Below are positions 1 through 11,990 of a DNA stretch of 64,000 nt, one piece after another. The stretch comes from Haemonchus contortus (taxonomy: Eukaryota; Nematoda; Chromadorea; Rhabditida; Trichostrongylidae). Numbering within the stretch: position 1 is the first letter of the stretch; each line of letters begins with the position of its first letter. The translations under genes were made by a program, and so were the position numbers. The notes under the pieces were generated by a model. The model did no database searches. It had not been told where the DNA came from and saw only the letters and a list, made by a program, of their open reading frames with translations. The DNA lies in NCBI GenBank assembly GCA_000469685.2, contig LS997567.1:17766422-17830421 (forward strand), written 5' to 3'.

Positions 1-3000
1 TTGGACTTAATCTATGAAGATGCTGATTTCACTGAGTAACATATTCATTGAAATAACGTGGGCCAGTTTGAGGAAACTCGACTTGTTGACAGCGATAAAC
101 TTGTCTTCCTCTGAGAATATCTGTTCCTCATAAATAATGTTAGATTAGCTCACAAAAGTCTTGAATTTAGAAGTTCTAGAGACATTTCACAGGTTACTTA
201 GTTTATCGAAGGACGCTGATTTCACTGAGTAACATATTCATTGAAATAACGTGGTGCAGTTTGAGGAAACCTCGACTGGTAGGAACAGGAATAAGCTTTT
301 ATTCTCCGGAGAATGTCCTTCCTCTTGATAATTTTAGATTAGCCTTCAGAAGGATATGATTTTGGAACTCCGTTAGTTTGACTTAAGTTATGAAGACGTT
401 GATTTCACTGAGTAACATATTCATTGAAATAACGCGGTGCAGTTTGAGGAAACTTCGGACTGGTAGGACAGGAATAACTTTTATTCTTCGGAGAATGCCC
501 TTCCTCTTAGCCTTAAAAAGCATATGATTTTGGAACTCCGTCAGATTCCGAAATTTGACTTAATCTATGAAGACGCTGATTTCACTGAGTAACATATTCA
601 TTGAAATAACGTGGTGCAGTTTGAGGAAACCTCGACTGGTGGAACAGGAATAACTTTTCTTCTCCGAAGAATGTCTTTCCTCTTAATAATTTTAGATTAG
701 CCTTCAGAAGCACATGATTTTGGAACTCCGTTAGTTTGACTTAAGTTATGAAGACGTTGATTTCACTGAGTAACATATTCATTGAAATAACGTGGTGCAG
801 TTTGAGGAAACTTCGACTGGTAGGACAGGAATAACTTTTATTCTTCGGCGAATGTCCTTACTCTTGATAATTTTAGATTAGCCTTCAGAAGGATATGATT
901 TTGGAACTCCGTCAGATTCCAAAATTTGACTTAATCTATGAAGATGCTGATTTCACTGAGTAACATATTCATTGAAATAACGTGGTGCAGTTTGAGGAAA
1001 CCTCGACTTGTTGACAGCGATAACTTGTCTTCCTCTGAGAATATCTGTTCCTATAAATAATGTTAGATTAGCCAACAAAAGTCTATGAATTTAGAGTTCT
1101 AGAGCATTTCACAGTTTTACTTAGTTTTCGAGGACGCTGATTTCACTGAGTAACATATTCATTGAAATAACGTGGTGCAGTTTGAGGAAACTTCGACTGG
1201 TAGGACAGGAATAACTTTTATTCTTCGGAGAATGTCCTTACTCTTGATAATTTTAGATTAGCCTTCAGAAGGAGCTGATTTTGGAACTCCGTTAGTTTGA
1301 CTTAAGTTATGAAGACGTTGATTTCACTGAGTAATATATTCATTGAAATAACGTGGTGCAGTTTGAGGAAACCTCGACTGGTGGAACAGGAATAACTTTT
1401 ATTCTTCGGAGAATGTCCTTACTCTCGATAATTTTGGATTAGCCTTCAGAACGATATGATTTTGGAACTCCGTCAGATTCCAAAATTATTCTTCGGAGAA
1501 TGTCCTTCCTCTTGATAATTTTAGATTAGCCTTCAGAAGGATATGATTTTGGAACTCCGTTAGTTTGACTTAAGTTATGAAGACGTTGATTTCACTGAGT
1601 AACATATTCATTGAAATAACGCGGTGCAGTTTGAGGAAACTTCGACTGGTAGGACAGGAATAACTTTTATTCTTCGGAGAATGCCCTTCCTCTTAGCCTT
1701 AAAAAGCATATGATTTTGGAACTCCGTCAGATTCCGAAATTTGACTTAATCTATGAAGACGCTGATTTCACTGAGTAACATATTCATTGAAATAACGTGG
1801 TGCAGTCTGAGGAAACCTCGACTGGTGGAACAGGAATAACTTTTCTTCTCCGAAGAATGTCCTTCCTCTTAATAATTTTAGATTAGCCTTCAGAAGCACA
1901 TGATTTTGGAACTCCGTTAGTTTGACTCAAGTTATGAAGTCGCTGATTCCACTGAGTAACATATTCATTGAAATAACGTGGTGCAGTTTGAGGAAACCTC
2001 GACTGGTGGAACAGGAATAACTTTTATACTTCGGAGAATGTCCTTCCTCTTAATTATTTTAGATTAGCCTCCAGAAGCATATGATTTTGGAGCTCCGTTA
2101 GTTTGACTTAAGTTATGAAGACGCTGATTCCACTGAGTAACATATTCATTGAAATAATATGGTGCAGTTTGAGGAAACTTCGACTGATAGGACAGGAATA
2201 ACTTTTATTCTTCGGAGAATGTCCTTCCTCTTAATAATTTTAGATTAGCCTTCAGAACGATATGATTTTGGAACTCCGTCAGATTCCAAAATTATTCTTC
2301 GGAGAATTTCTTTACTCCTGATAATTTTAGATTAGCCTTCAGAAGCATATGATTTTGGAACTCCGTTAGTTTGACTTAAGTTATGAAGACGTTGATTTCA
2401 CTGAGTAACATATTCATTGAAATAACGTGGTGCAGTTTGAGGAAACTTCGACTGGTAAGACAGGAATAACTTTTATTCTTCGGCGAATGTCCTTACTCTT
2501 GATAATTTTAGATTAGCCTTCAGAAGGATATGATTTTGGAACTCCGTCAGATTCCAAAATTTGACTTAATCTATGAAGATGCTGATTTCACTGAGTAACA
2601 TATTCATTGAAATAACGTGGTGCAGTTTGAGGAAACCTCGACTTGTTGACAGCGATAACTTGTCTTCCTCTGAGAATATCTGTTCCTATAAATAATGTTA
2701 GATTAGCCAACAAAAGTCTATGAATTTAGAGTTCTAGAGCATTTCACAGTTTTACTTAGTTTTCGAGGACGCTGATTTCACTGAGTAACATATTCATTGA
2801 AATAACGTGGTGCAGTTTGAGGAAACCTCGACTGGTGGAACAGGAATAACTTTTATACTTCGGAGAATGTCCTTACTCTTGATAATTTTAGATTAGCCTT
2901 CAGAAGGATATGATTTTGGAACTCCGTCAGATTCCAAAATTATTCTTCGGGGAATGTCCTTCCCCTGAATAATTTTAGATTGGCCTTCAGAAGCATATGA

Positions 3001-3290
3001 TTTTGGAACTCCGTTAGTTTGACTTAAGTTATGAAGACGTTGATTCCACTGAGTAACATATTCATTGAAATAACGTGGTGCAGTTTGGAGAAACCTCGAC
3101 TGGTGAGACAGGAATAACTTTTGTTCTTCGGGGGATGTCCTTCTTCTTAATAACTTTGGATTAACCTTCAGAAGCATATGATTTTGGAACTACGTTCGTT
3201 TGACTTAAGTTTTGAAGACGCTGATTCCACTGAGCAACATCTTCATTGAACTAGCGTGGTGCAGTTTGCAGAGCTCGACTGATGTGGAAT
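1..3290. repeat. Satellite array, ~180-190 bp unit
   Basis: About 17 direct copies of a unit whose most conserved part reads actgagtaacatattcattg. Copies of this core start near 31, 224, 407, 584, 764, 954, 1144, 1326, 1594, 1768, 1950, 2132, 2399, 2589, 2779, 3046 and 3229. Most spacings are 174-193 bp; three are ~267 bp because a partial ~85 bp unit is inserted (1484-1560, 2289-2365, 2938-3015). No reading frame is conserved along the array, so short open frames here are not genes. The array starts before the window. I do not recognise the family. Confidence 0.95.
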
Positions 3291-3660
3291 GAATAACTCG
3301 CCTCTCTCGGAGAATGACTGTGCATCGGAAGAAAGTTATAGAACGAATTTATATTATCTATCGGAAGCACATTTTTCTATGGTCCGACAGATTCCGCAGT
3401 TTTCCTCAGTTTATGAGGACGCTGATTACTGAATCATATATTTCTTGTACTAAAGGAAAGCAATTTGGGAGAACCTCGACTTTTCGACAGAATAGCTTGT
3501 CTTCCTCTAAGAATGTCTGTCTACAGGATTCCTCTTTCTCATTACATTCCAATAATTTGGAATACAATATGTGTTGGTTCTGCTTGATAGCTAGGCCTAG
3601 GAGACTTCGTTGACTATTGACGATCCTAGGGTGCTCTTCACTCAATTTACACATTGATCC
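3291..3660. repeat. Degenerate edge of the satellite array
   Basis: Two further units can be traced by fragments such as gaggacgctgattactgaat (3416-3435) and the gagaatg and ggaagcacat blocks, but they are much more diverged than units to the left. A gradient of decay toward the edge of a tandem array is the usual pattern where unequal exchange no longer homogenises copies. The short open frames on both strands here fall inside the repeat. Confidence 0.8.
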
Positions 3661-4906
3661 CAACTTCTTATTCGTAGTTACGCTAGGCTAGATCAACGAC
3701 TCCCGGACCCGAAACCATGGAAAAGTTACCCGCAAAAAGATCAACCTTCTGCGTTTCCACCAGCGTTACGTCCCACTCTATGTGAACAACAACGGATCAA
3801 TGAGATATCACTGATTATCGTAAGATAAGAATTATGCGGATGATCTCAAAGTCCTTAAAATGAACGGCAAGAGTTCATTTGTTATGGCCAATCACTTATT
3901 TCGGTTGTTTAGGCTTAGATTTTTTTGCGAATATTTAGCGCTTCCGGTATCTTTGTGGCACCGATCTCAATCTCGTAGGCTAGAATTTTACATTCGATGT
4001 TGAAATCACTCGTACAAAGCTGTCAGCAAACAACGACAAACCGTCAACTATATCTCTATGCAGTCCCTCAGACACCTACTGTCACAATCAAGCAACATTT
4101 TACACTGAGCTCAATCAAATACAACCATCCTTGTGTACTCTGCTTGAACATGTTAACGGAAACCTTCATCTTATGCGAATAACGCTCGAATCCTTGATCC
4201 TTGAAAAGAATCTTTTTATCACACTAAAGACACTATCATTAAGGTAGAATACCGCAAACGCTACCCTCATATGGGTACATGCACGGGACTCAAATGCGCA
4301 AAAATCAGCCTCGATATACATTGGTCGAAGAATCAGAAGAAGCAAACAATTACACATGAATAACATACTGCTCCGAATCTTGTAGAGGATTAGGTTGCTC
4401 TCAAGGCCACCCTTCATGACGTTGCCTATTTAATAGGATATACCATGCTCCAGTCAATGTCGAATTCTTCGAAGTCTTCCATTGCCTATCATAGTCAGAA
4501 ACTGTCCTACTCGAACTGCAGATAAATGGGGCTAACCAAATATCATAAAATATTGCAATAAGACCTTAACTAAGAAGACTATCTCAAACTCATCCTTAGA
4601 AGTATTAAATTCTTTCTACTTACCTTCCCCTATTTTAAATAAACGTTTTATCACAACCAGACATATTACAGCCTTCTTACGCCCAGGAAATGAATTCAGT
4701 TATGCATGTAATTACAATCCAAAGGACCACAAAATAAAAATAATATTTAAGACCGCATAATCAAATACACCTGCATACGCAACCCTGAGGAAGATCATGT
4801 CACTTGTTATTGCTCCATCAACGACATTTCTTGAATTACACAGCTATCAAACACGCTTCTTCTACCTATTCCTAAATGAATCGTGACCACTCAAGGCATA
4901 TATATA
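3661..4906. other. No recognisable feature
   Basis: AT-rich single-copy-looking DNA. Open frames are at most 83 codons and none contains a motif I recognise. No repeat of neighbouring sequence was noticed. It could hold an unrecognised old repeat or intergenic or intronic DNA. Confidence 0.5.
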
Positions 4907-5141
4907 ACCAGTTGGGCTACACACACTAATGCGTGCATCACATGCCCACCAACGCCTACCTACGACTCGTTAGAGGACCAGTATAATGGTGTCGGTTCGC
5001 TTCCCATTTCCTAACTGTTTCCTCACCGCGCTCACGTGACATTCACGCACTTCGTCGTACCTACGTGACTCTCAGAAACGCACAAACGGGCATATAAACA
5101 GCACAAAAATGAGAATATAACTGCTTTATATACAGAGGAAG
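4907..5141 (+). repeat. Dispersed repeat A, copy 1
   Basis: This segment is homologous to 52037-52272. Shared blocks in the same order include gcgtgcatcacatg, cttcccatt...taact.tttcctca, cacgtgacatt and the terminal gctttatata. Both copies begin directly after a short tatata run, which suggests a defined element end or insertion at a TA-rich site. There is no coding potential. It is probably a short non-autonomous element of unknown class. Confidence 0.75.
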
Positions 5142-5191
5142 TCGGACCGCCCGGTTTTCCTCCTTCTTCAAGTTCTAAAAATTGGCAACCG

Positions 5192-5205
5192 CCCCCCCCC
5201 CCCCA
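5192..5205. repeat. Poly-C homopolymer
   Basis: A run of about 14 C within gccccc...caattttcg, just beyond dispersed repeat A. Similar C or G runs occur near 10727, 17689, 55724, 56107, 63001 and 63700. The exact length is likely unreliable in sequencing. Confidence 0.8.
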
Positions 5206-5574
5206 ATTTTCGAGACGAATGATGCTTTTTTGCCAATGTGCCAATGCTAGAAGTGCCAATCGGCTGCTCTTCATCTTGGAAATTATGAACCGTTAAAGGT
5301 TCAACTGATAGTCAACCAAAAGACTGAGTAGTACTCACAAATAATCTCTAGTGAAAATAACACCATTATAAGAAGTCGTTATCACTGAACCCTCCTTCCT
5401 CCACGGGTACATCATTAGTTGAGATTCCCAAGTTATTGGCGGTCGGATGAGCTCTGTCGTAAATGATATCAAAATATGAAGTAACCTTGATCTTCCACCT
5501 AGATACAAACCTTGCTGGGTAGCGGTCGTTCTCTATATAATAGTCGTAATCATAAATACATCGTAAATACCACA

Positions 5575-6180
5575 GGCGTTAAATTCAGTTGGTAAGTGCT
5601 CTTATCAGTCGCTATCAGCTGTTACCAGTCCCTATCATCGGCCGTCTACGATCCCACTGTAGTCCACATCACATGCCGAACTATCAGGGCTTCACATCAA
5701 TGCCAGTACATATTATAGTGGCTTTATCCTCCGGAGGTTTTTCGATAGCCCTTATCAAATTATCAGCTCCTGGCCCTGCACCAACCGTTCTCGATCCCGT
5801 CACCATATACCTACGATCTTGTCACATCTTACATCACCTATTGGAATACCAAGACTCCATTATTAACAGGAAGCGCGTCACAGATCTACAGGCCCTCGCC
5901 TTCTATGGCTTCTTATCAGTTCCTATCACTTGGTAACATTTCCCGTCACCAACCGTCAAGGGTCACATCACATTCTACATCACCTACCAAAGTGTCATGG
6001 CTTCATCGCTATTACGAAGGGAGTTACGGACCTTGTGGCTTTTACATTTAAAGCTTCTTATCAGTTTCTACTAATTGTTATCACTTCCTATCACTTACCA
6101 TCGCTGTTCCCATCGTGCCGCCTATCTCCCCTTCAAATTTGGATGCTTTAGCTACAGTGGACGGGAGTTATGAATTTCCG
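5575..6180 (+). repeat. Dispersed repeat B, copy 1, with internal imperfect repeats
   Basis: The right part (cttcaaatttggatgct..., gttatgaatttccggtcgg, then a CA tract) matches the family also present at about 34615-34985, 49990-50570 and 53930-54356. The left part contains imperfect internal repeats ~146-168 bp apart (cacatc.tacatcaccta near 5823 and 5967; cttcttatcagtt near 5907 and 6053). Open frames of 115 and 73 codons run through the repeats and show no protein signature. The family looks like a minisatellite-containing dispersed repeat. Confidence 0.65.
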
Positions 6181-6182
6181 GT

Positions 6183-6274
6183 CGGACAAACACACACAGA
6201 CACACACACACACGCACACACACACACAAACACACCAACAGACACAGCACACTCAAACACACCACAGACACACT
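6183..6274. repeat. (CA)n microsatellite
   Basis: Imperfect acac repeats following gaatttccggtcggacaaac. The same order (ccggtc, then CA-rich tract, then cacacttagccgat) recurs near 50500-50550, and a related ccggtcaaacacacc-to-CA segment lies near 54295. The tract is therefore part of dispersed repeat B. Confidence 0.85.
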
Positions 6275-6286
6275 TAGCCGATCATA
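6275..6286. repeat. Target site duplication, left (SINE)
   Basis: tagccgatcata, repeated exactly at 6590-6601. The uninterrupted form of the surrounding sequence is visible near 50543 (cttagccgattatataagtgg), which supports an insertion at this point. Confidence 0.85.
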
Positions 6287-6589
6287 AAAAGTAAAGTAAA
6301 GGATAAAGTTTTTGGCGTTAATCAATCCCGTCGGGATGCGCCCCCGCACTCGACTTCCATTCAGAATCGTAGTGGCGTAATGAGTGCGTATGTGGCCTCT
6401 ACAATGACTTGCGGTGGCCAGCCGATGTACGAGTCAGTGCTTTTATCCTCCCAGACGAGTCTGGTACCAATTCACCGACCCCGGAGGGATGGAAGGCTTG
6501 GTTGGCCAAGGCGGGAATCGATCCGGGATTCGAACCCCTGACCGTGCGTGTGATATAGTGCGCCACTTGCCACTACACCACCTCCGCCC
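6287..6589 (-). mobile_element. tRNA-derived SINE
   Basis: A 303 bp insertion bounded by perfect 12 bp direct repeats. Read on the minus strand it begins gggcggaggtggtgtagtgg, resembling a tRNA acceptor and D-arm with the A box (within 6565-6580). It then has an exact B box ggttcgaatcc (complement of 6526-6536) and ends in an A/T-rich tail (complement of 6287-6319, ending in TTTACTTTACTTTTT). A tRNA-like head with internal RNA polymerase III promoter, an unrelated body, a 3' tail and target duplications define a SINE. The T-arm has mismatches, so this is not a functional tRNA. Mobilisation by a LINE such as RTE or CR1 is inferred only. Confidence 0.85.
6526..6580 (-). promoter_or_regulatory. 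Internal pol III A and B boxes of the SINE
   Basis: The B box reads ggttcgaatcc on the minus strand, a full match to the GGTTCGANNCC consensus. The A-box-like gtgtagtggcaagtgg lies about 40 bp upstream, close to tRNA spacing. Confidence 0.7.
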
Positions 6590-6601
6590 TAGCCGATCAT
6601 A
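6590..6601. repeat. Target site duplication, right (SINE)
   Basis: tagccgatcata, identical to 6275-6286. Confidence 0.85.
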
Positions 6602-6653
6602 TAAGTAGGATAATATGCCCACTTCAGAAACAAACACGATAGCAGCTGAATTG

Positions 6654-6776
6654 AATACCGCCCAGGTCAATGGGCGGTATTAAAAAAGGGTTTTTTTAAT
6701 ACCGCGCAGGTCAATGAGCTGTATCAGAGAATGGATCTTTTATTTTTTAATACCGCCCAGGCCAAAAGGCGGAATT
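6654..6776. repeat. Array of three short hairpin repeats
   Basis: Three copies of an aataccgcccaggtcaa-type palindrome start near 6654, 6698 and 6749, about 45-51 bp apart. Copy 1 has perfect 11 bp arms (aataccgccca / tgggcggtatt) with loop ggtcaa. Copy 2 has decayed arms. Copy 3 has 9 bp arms with one mismatch. Separators are T- or A-rich. Function is unknown. Confidence 0.8.
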
Positions 6777-6781
6777 AAGAA

Positions 6782-8384
6782 TGGATATTTGTTTAGTAAT
6801 ATCTCCCACATCGGTAGAATTTGTAAAACCTACTGTGGTACACATACTACCGTATTCGAACTGAAAGTAACACTTAAGTATGTCAACGGCATGAGACCGT
6901 TCAGGGTAAATATTTAAGTATGGAACAGCAACGGAACCGCCGAATATTCGGACTTCGCCGTCGAACTAACCCTCTAGTTTTCTTTCACTTCCTTCATACA
7001 TGCAAACAACGCGTCTTATATTTGCTCACCATCGTTTTACTCCTCATTACCGCACCATCATTTCCAAAACACCACAAGAACAAGGAAAAATACTATCATT
7101 CATACCCTCGCTACATCAATTCCTCCTCTGATAATACTACCCCCTGTCTATAAATTCCTCAAACTAGCGATATCATTCATTTCTTTTACTTCGCCTCCCT
7201 CTACGGTTAATCGCATCATCGCGACTACTGAATCACTAGAACCCCACATCGTCGAAGAGCACCACTACACAAACCACAACTGAATCACCATGACGTAGGA
7301 AATACCAACGAACAAGGCAACACCGACTTAATGACCATGATGGAAACCTGACTGGACAGTGATACATCGCTTACCTTGACTTTCATTTACTAAGGTCCTA
7401 TGTTGCTATTGAACTAATGTCATACTTTTTGAATTTTGTGTAGTTATAAGTTATAAGTTTATTACGCCTGCGGAAGGCAAATGTGAGAAAGATAACAAAA
7501 CGCAATGTAAATATTGAACATTTGTGCAAGCAACCAACACGCAATACAAAGATAAAGTAGTTAATTAATCAGTCTCAGGAAATGTTAGGACCAGTTCCCT
7601 TCAGCAGTAACTTAACTACTTGGCATTTGAATTGTGCTAGCGATGAAGAGACGGGCATATTTCAGTATATGATTGCAAGTGCAACCTTGTGCTCAAGATC
7701 AAAACAATCACCTAAACAAATCCATGAGTAGCGCAGAGGATGCAAACGGCAGAACTCTTGCGTTTCCTTGAATTTTTCGCCGTTCAGAGTGTCGTGGCTG
7801 TTCGTCATGATTAAGAGGAAACACGCGAACAACTTTACCATTCGATCAATATCTCCAGCGAGGTCCCAGAAATGGAGGAACTTCACAAGTTCGTACAACA
7901 AAGTACAGAATGTTGAAATTTCATGAAGTCCCACACCAAAAAACGAAACTCACTGCCCGCGGAGTCAGTGTAAAAGCCACCCATTTTTTGGGGTATCAAA
8001 GCCCAGCGGCAATGCTCTCATCCCCAATTTCCTCATCCTCCGCTCCTCAACGACTCAATTCCAAGGAGGACAGACACTCGTTACTATGACAATAAACAAG
8101 AGCGATGGGATATAAGCAACTCGATGGAGGAAGGCAACGCACAACTACTTGTCGACTGCCGGACTAACCACCGTCAATCCGAAAGAACAATCAAGGTTGC
8201 ACGACTGCTCAGACTAACCTTTGTCATGGTTCAAGACTGTATTCATAATTTTTCAACACAGTAGATATTATGATGAATATCTTATCAATCGTGCATTCCA
8301 CCACTGATCCGTTGAAACAGAATCGAAGGATATTTGTTTTGCTAAATAACGTTATATCATCCATCTAGAGCAGTCGGTGAGGAA
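6782..8384. other. No recognisable gene; possible LINE-type tail near 7440
   Basis: Open frames are at most 90 codons and are not recognisable. At 7441-7464 the plus strand reads agttataagttataagtttatt, so the minus strand ends aataaacttataacttataac. This resembles the short tandem tail of the LINE at 19447 (aataaatcaaatcaaatc). It may be the 3' end of an otherwise unrecognisable LINE remnant on the minus strand. Confidence 0.4.
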
Positions 8385-9320
8385 ACTGATTACATCAAAC
8401 CACATATTGATTGATTTGATGGAATGTAATTTGATGAGACTGCGGAAACCGTGGCTGGTGTGACAGAAATAACTTGTATCCCTCGATGGGAGCTCGTTCC
8501 TCTAAATAATGATGGATTAACCTTCAGAAACATATGATTTTTGAATTCAGGCAGATCTAACAGCTTTACTCAGTTTGTGAGGACCCTGATTCCCTGAATC
8601 ACATATTCATCGAAATAATGGAAAGCAGTTAGAGTAAACCTCTACTGATACAGCAAGGATAGCCTGCACTTCTCGGATAGTGTCTGTTCCTCTAAATAAT
8701 GCCGAATTATACTCCAGAAGCAAATGCTTTCGGGATTCCGACAATTTCGTAGTTTCACTTAATTTATGAGAATGCTGATCACTGAATAACATACTCATCA
8801 GACTAATGCAATGCATTTTGATGAAACGTCGACTGGTGTTTCAGGAATAACTTGTATTTCTCAAAGAATGTTTGGTTCTAAAAATTATGCTGGATTAGCC
8901 TTCAAAAGCACATATTTTTGATATTTAGGCAGATTTCACAGTTTTACTTACTTTGTGAGGACACCGATTTCCTCAATCACATGTTCATCGAACTAAGGAA
9001 ATCGAAGAATGTCTTGCTCTTCGATTCCATTAGTTCGGTGAATGACTGTTGAATGGAGGAAGCCTCGACTAGAAAGGCGAAAGTAATTTGTTTCTCTCAA
9101 AGAATGTCTGGTTTTCAAAATAATGCTGGATTAACCCTTCAGAAGCATATGTTTCCGTTATTTCAGCAGACTTCACAGTTTCACTTTGTTTATGGAGAAG
9201 CTGATCACTGAATCACATAGGCATCGAACTAACGGAATGCAGTTCGAGGAAACCATGGCTGATGCAGCAAGTATAACCTGTATTTCTCGGAGAATGTCTG
9301 TTCCTCTGAATACTTGAGCT
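8385..9320. repeat. Second, diverged block of the same satellite
   Basis: About five units share the order of the 1-3290 array: (gaggac)cctgatt..ctgaatcacatattcatcgaaataa, then a gcagtt..agg.aaacc.cg.ctg block, then gaataac.tgtat..ctcggagaatgtctgttcctctaaataatg, then gattaaccttcagaa.catatg. Unit cores lie near 8398, 8590, 8778, 8962 and 9206. Divergence from the first array is high, indicating an older or non-homogenised block. Confidence 0.85.
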
Positions 9321-11811
9321 CTCGAGGAAGAACAATTGTAAGTATTCTACACGTTTACAAACCTCGAGGAAAATGAACTCATGAGAATGAAACGGCAGAT
9401 TGAAGTTCTTACTGAAGATATTTATTTGATGATTACAAACTGAATATTTCGTGATGTTTCACAGTTACTGTTCTTCTCTCGTTACTTCTTCGATCAACTC
9501 ATTTACATTTTTGTTTCTTCGCTGTCTTCTAATCATTTCCGTTGTCCTCGAATTTACCTATTTTCCTTTTGTTGTGGTAGTCTTTAGTGTGCGACTAGCC
9601 CAACACAAAAAAGTCCAGGTTCCTAGATTTTCTCAATTCGCTCATAACATCGCCCTTGTAACACTAAAAGACGAAAGTGTAGCTGCCTGCTTGCTTGCCG
9701 AGTTCGACAACTCTTCTGGAAAGGTTGAATAGCAGCCGGATCCGATCAAACGATATTCATGAGATTACTTCAGCGAAGCAGATTTCTGTTCTCTTCTGCT
9801 TAGCTTATTTAGATTGAAAGACTATGATTAACAACTAGCTTCGCATAGAAACCGAGGAGAAGAGGAAGCACTCAGAGGCACGAGATTCACGGTAAGTTTA
9901 AGGTACGTTTGTCGAGTAGGGAAGTGAAAGTGTTGGTGGAGTAATGCATCAGAGATTAAGAGAGCGAAAAAATGCAGAATGTGTAAAACTTGAGGTGTCC
10001 TTAACATAGTTCGGACAGGGCTTGCACGGAACCACCATGATGGAGGAGTCACGGAATAGGTATTTAAACGAGACTCAGTCGTGTGCCATTGCGAAAAACA
10101 TAGCAGGAGAGTCCAGAAAATAGAAGAATTGCTTTCACTGGAATTGCTTGTCCATGACTAGTTGAATGGATTCCAACACTTGCGCCTACCGTTAGTGGTC
10201 TGAATCGTCCGCCCTTTGGTGTGGAAATTGGCGAAACCTGTTTTCGAGCCCTCATCGCACATTATCTATGCCGTTTTTTGACCCAACAGCGCTCTATGTG
10301 TCATACTTGTAAGCCAAGGTTCGTTCTAGTTAGAAACCGAAAACCTTCGTCTTAGTTAGAAATCCCGGAAACTATTTTTATCGTAGGATATCGAGGGAGC
10401 AGTGAGGAGAATACTGAATAGTGAAATTCTATCTCACTCATTCGATCCCGCACAAGTCAATAACATCATGTGACCCCGTAATAAGGCGTCAGAGACCCAG
10501 TCTTGACGAAAGAAGATTCTGGAATTCTGAGACAAACGTCTATCAACAAATGAACGTCAAGCGTCAACCGGACACGTCAGCTTTGTTGGATTATTGTCTT
10601 GTCAGGATAATTACGGCTCACTTCCTCGCACACAATCGGCACTCCTGATCCTTACGACCGTCGACTACTCACCGCTTTCATTTTTTTCCTTGAATTGGAT
10701 AAAAAGATTAACGTGCTCCTACCCCCCCCCCCCTCTTCGAGCAAAGAGAGTTATAGACTTTCTGAGAGGACAAATGGAGAATTCACCAATATCATGACCT
10801 CAAGAAAGTAGTTGCAAAAAAACTTTATGCTAAGCCAAAGTCGTTATCGGGTGAGAACAAGAGCCAAATGTGACAATGAGGTCGGTAGAGAAGTGTACCA
10901 ATGCATAGAAACTCTAGAAATAAAAAGGAAAAACCAGAAATAATATATAGAGAGCATATCCAAGTCCGCAACTTTCGTGAAATGGTCGTTTATTTCATAT
11001 AATCTATTGCAAGAGATGACTCATTCCAGTTGGTCACTGGAATCATATGATGATTGTCCATCTGTTTGACCAGCAGTTTTTTGAAATAGTCACATTCAAA
11101 CAATCTAAGACGATTATTAACTCTATGCCATGGGAAACATTATTCACAACCACGAGTGGACTCATTTTGAAAGCAGGAGCAATGCCTTGACCAAGAGGTT
11201 TCATTGTGCGACACTGAGAGCTCATGTATTGATTACAACCTAAACAACTTCTGTGAAGTTTGTACAGCAGCCATATGTGTTCGATCAGCCTTGCGAGTGC
11301 ACTTGGCATCCGCTCATCATATTGGATATTCGGCAACCTTCTTGAACATTTTCTTGAATTGTATGACCTGAAAAGAAATATGAAACCATGAATAAAACGT
11401 AATTTTTTGATGAGGCGTGTTCCTAGTTGCTTACGTCCGCTGAGCATTTCTTAATGCCAATGTAATTATACCAATGTAATTTTCATTGTCAGGCAGCGAA
11501 TGATCATAACAAGATCTTTGATAGATTACCCCCATTAAAAAAGGTCAATAAAACGCCTCCACTAAACTCTCACACTTCATGTTTCATGCACACTGAGCTC
11601 ACCTAAGTTATAGCCGAAAGTTAGTCTCAATTAAGGGTGAACAGCATAAATAAAAGACCTGCTGTGTTGGCAAAGCAGGAAGTTCGTCATCGTTTGATAT
11701 ACCCTGTTCCCAACAAACAACTGGCATATTTGTGCAAGTGTCGAAATGTTCGATATGCAGGTTGCAAGTGAGAAAGAATGTAAGCAGTAACAGCCTTATG
11801 TCTACATTCAT
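9321..11811. other. No recognisable feature
   Basis: Mixed-composition DNA with a poly-C run near 10727. The longest frame (11043-11447, minus, 134 codons) contains an in-frame TTTTCAG-like splice acceptor near 11370 but encodes no family I recognise. A spliced host exon cannot be excluded. Confidence 0.4.
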
Positions 11812-11990
11812 GTTATGGAGACGTAGATCTGAGTGGTTTATTGGTGAAGCCGTAGATACAAAATTGTCAACTTTACTTGAGGAATTGTTTATATAGGCTT
11901 CGACAGCCGCTCTATTAAACTGTAACATTATGCAATGATATGGAACTATCTGAGCGGGTTAGCCCTTTAACACTTCCCCTTTCAATTGAA
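11812..11990 (-). repeat. Probable 3' LTR remnant of gypsy element
   Basis: Direct repeat of 15922-16100. Both read gttatggagacgta.atctga, then acaaaatt.tcaac.t.acttgagga, then gtata or tatata ggcttc, then agccgctct. Two same-orientation copies flanking gag and integrase on the minus strand fit a pair of LTRs. Alternatively the segment could be a duplicated internal region, because a related peptide (SSSKVDNFVS / SSSEVDNFVS) can be read through both copies. Confidence 0.5.

Noticed and set aside
2893..3177. 94-codon minus-strand frame
   Set aside because: Lies wholly in the satellite; the repeated residues reflect tandem DNA copies.
1..3290. CRISPR-like array
   Set aside because: Repeat units are long (~185 bp) with no unique spacers, and the DNA is eukaryotic in character.
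6443..6670. Minus-strand frame and possible tRNA at 6507-6590
   Set aside because: The T-arm and anticodon arm do not fold properly, and the segment is the head of a SINE with target duplications, not a functional tRNA.
11043..11447. 134-codon Cys-containing frame with TTTTCAG near 11370
   Set aside because: Could be an exon, but no family, no partner exons and no matching donor that I trust.
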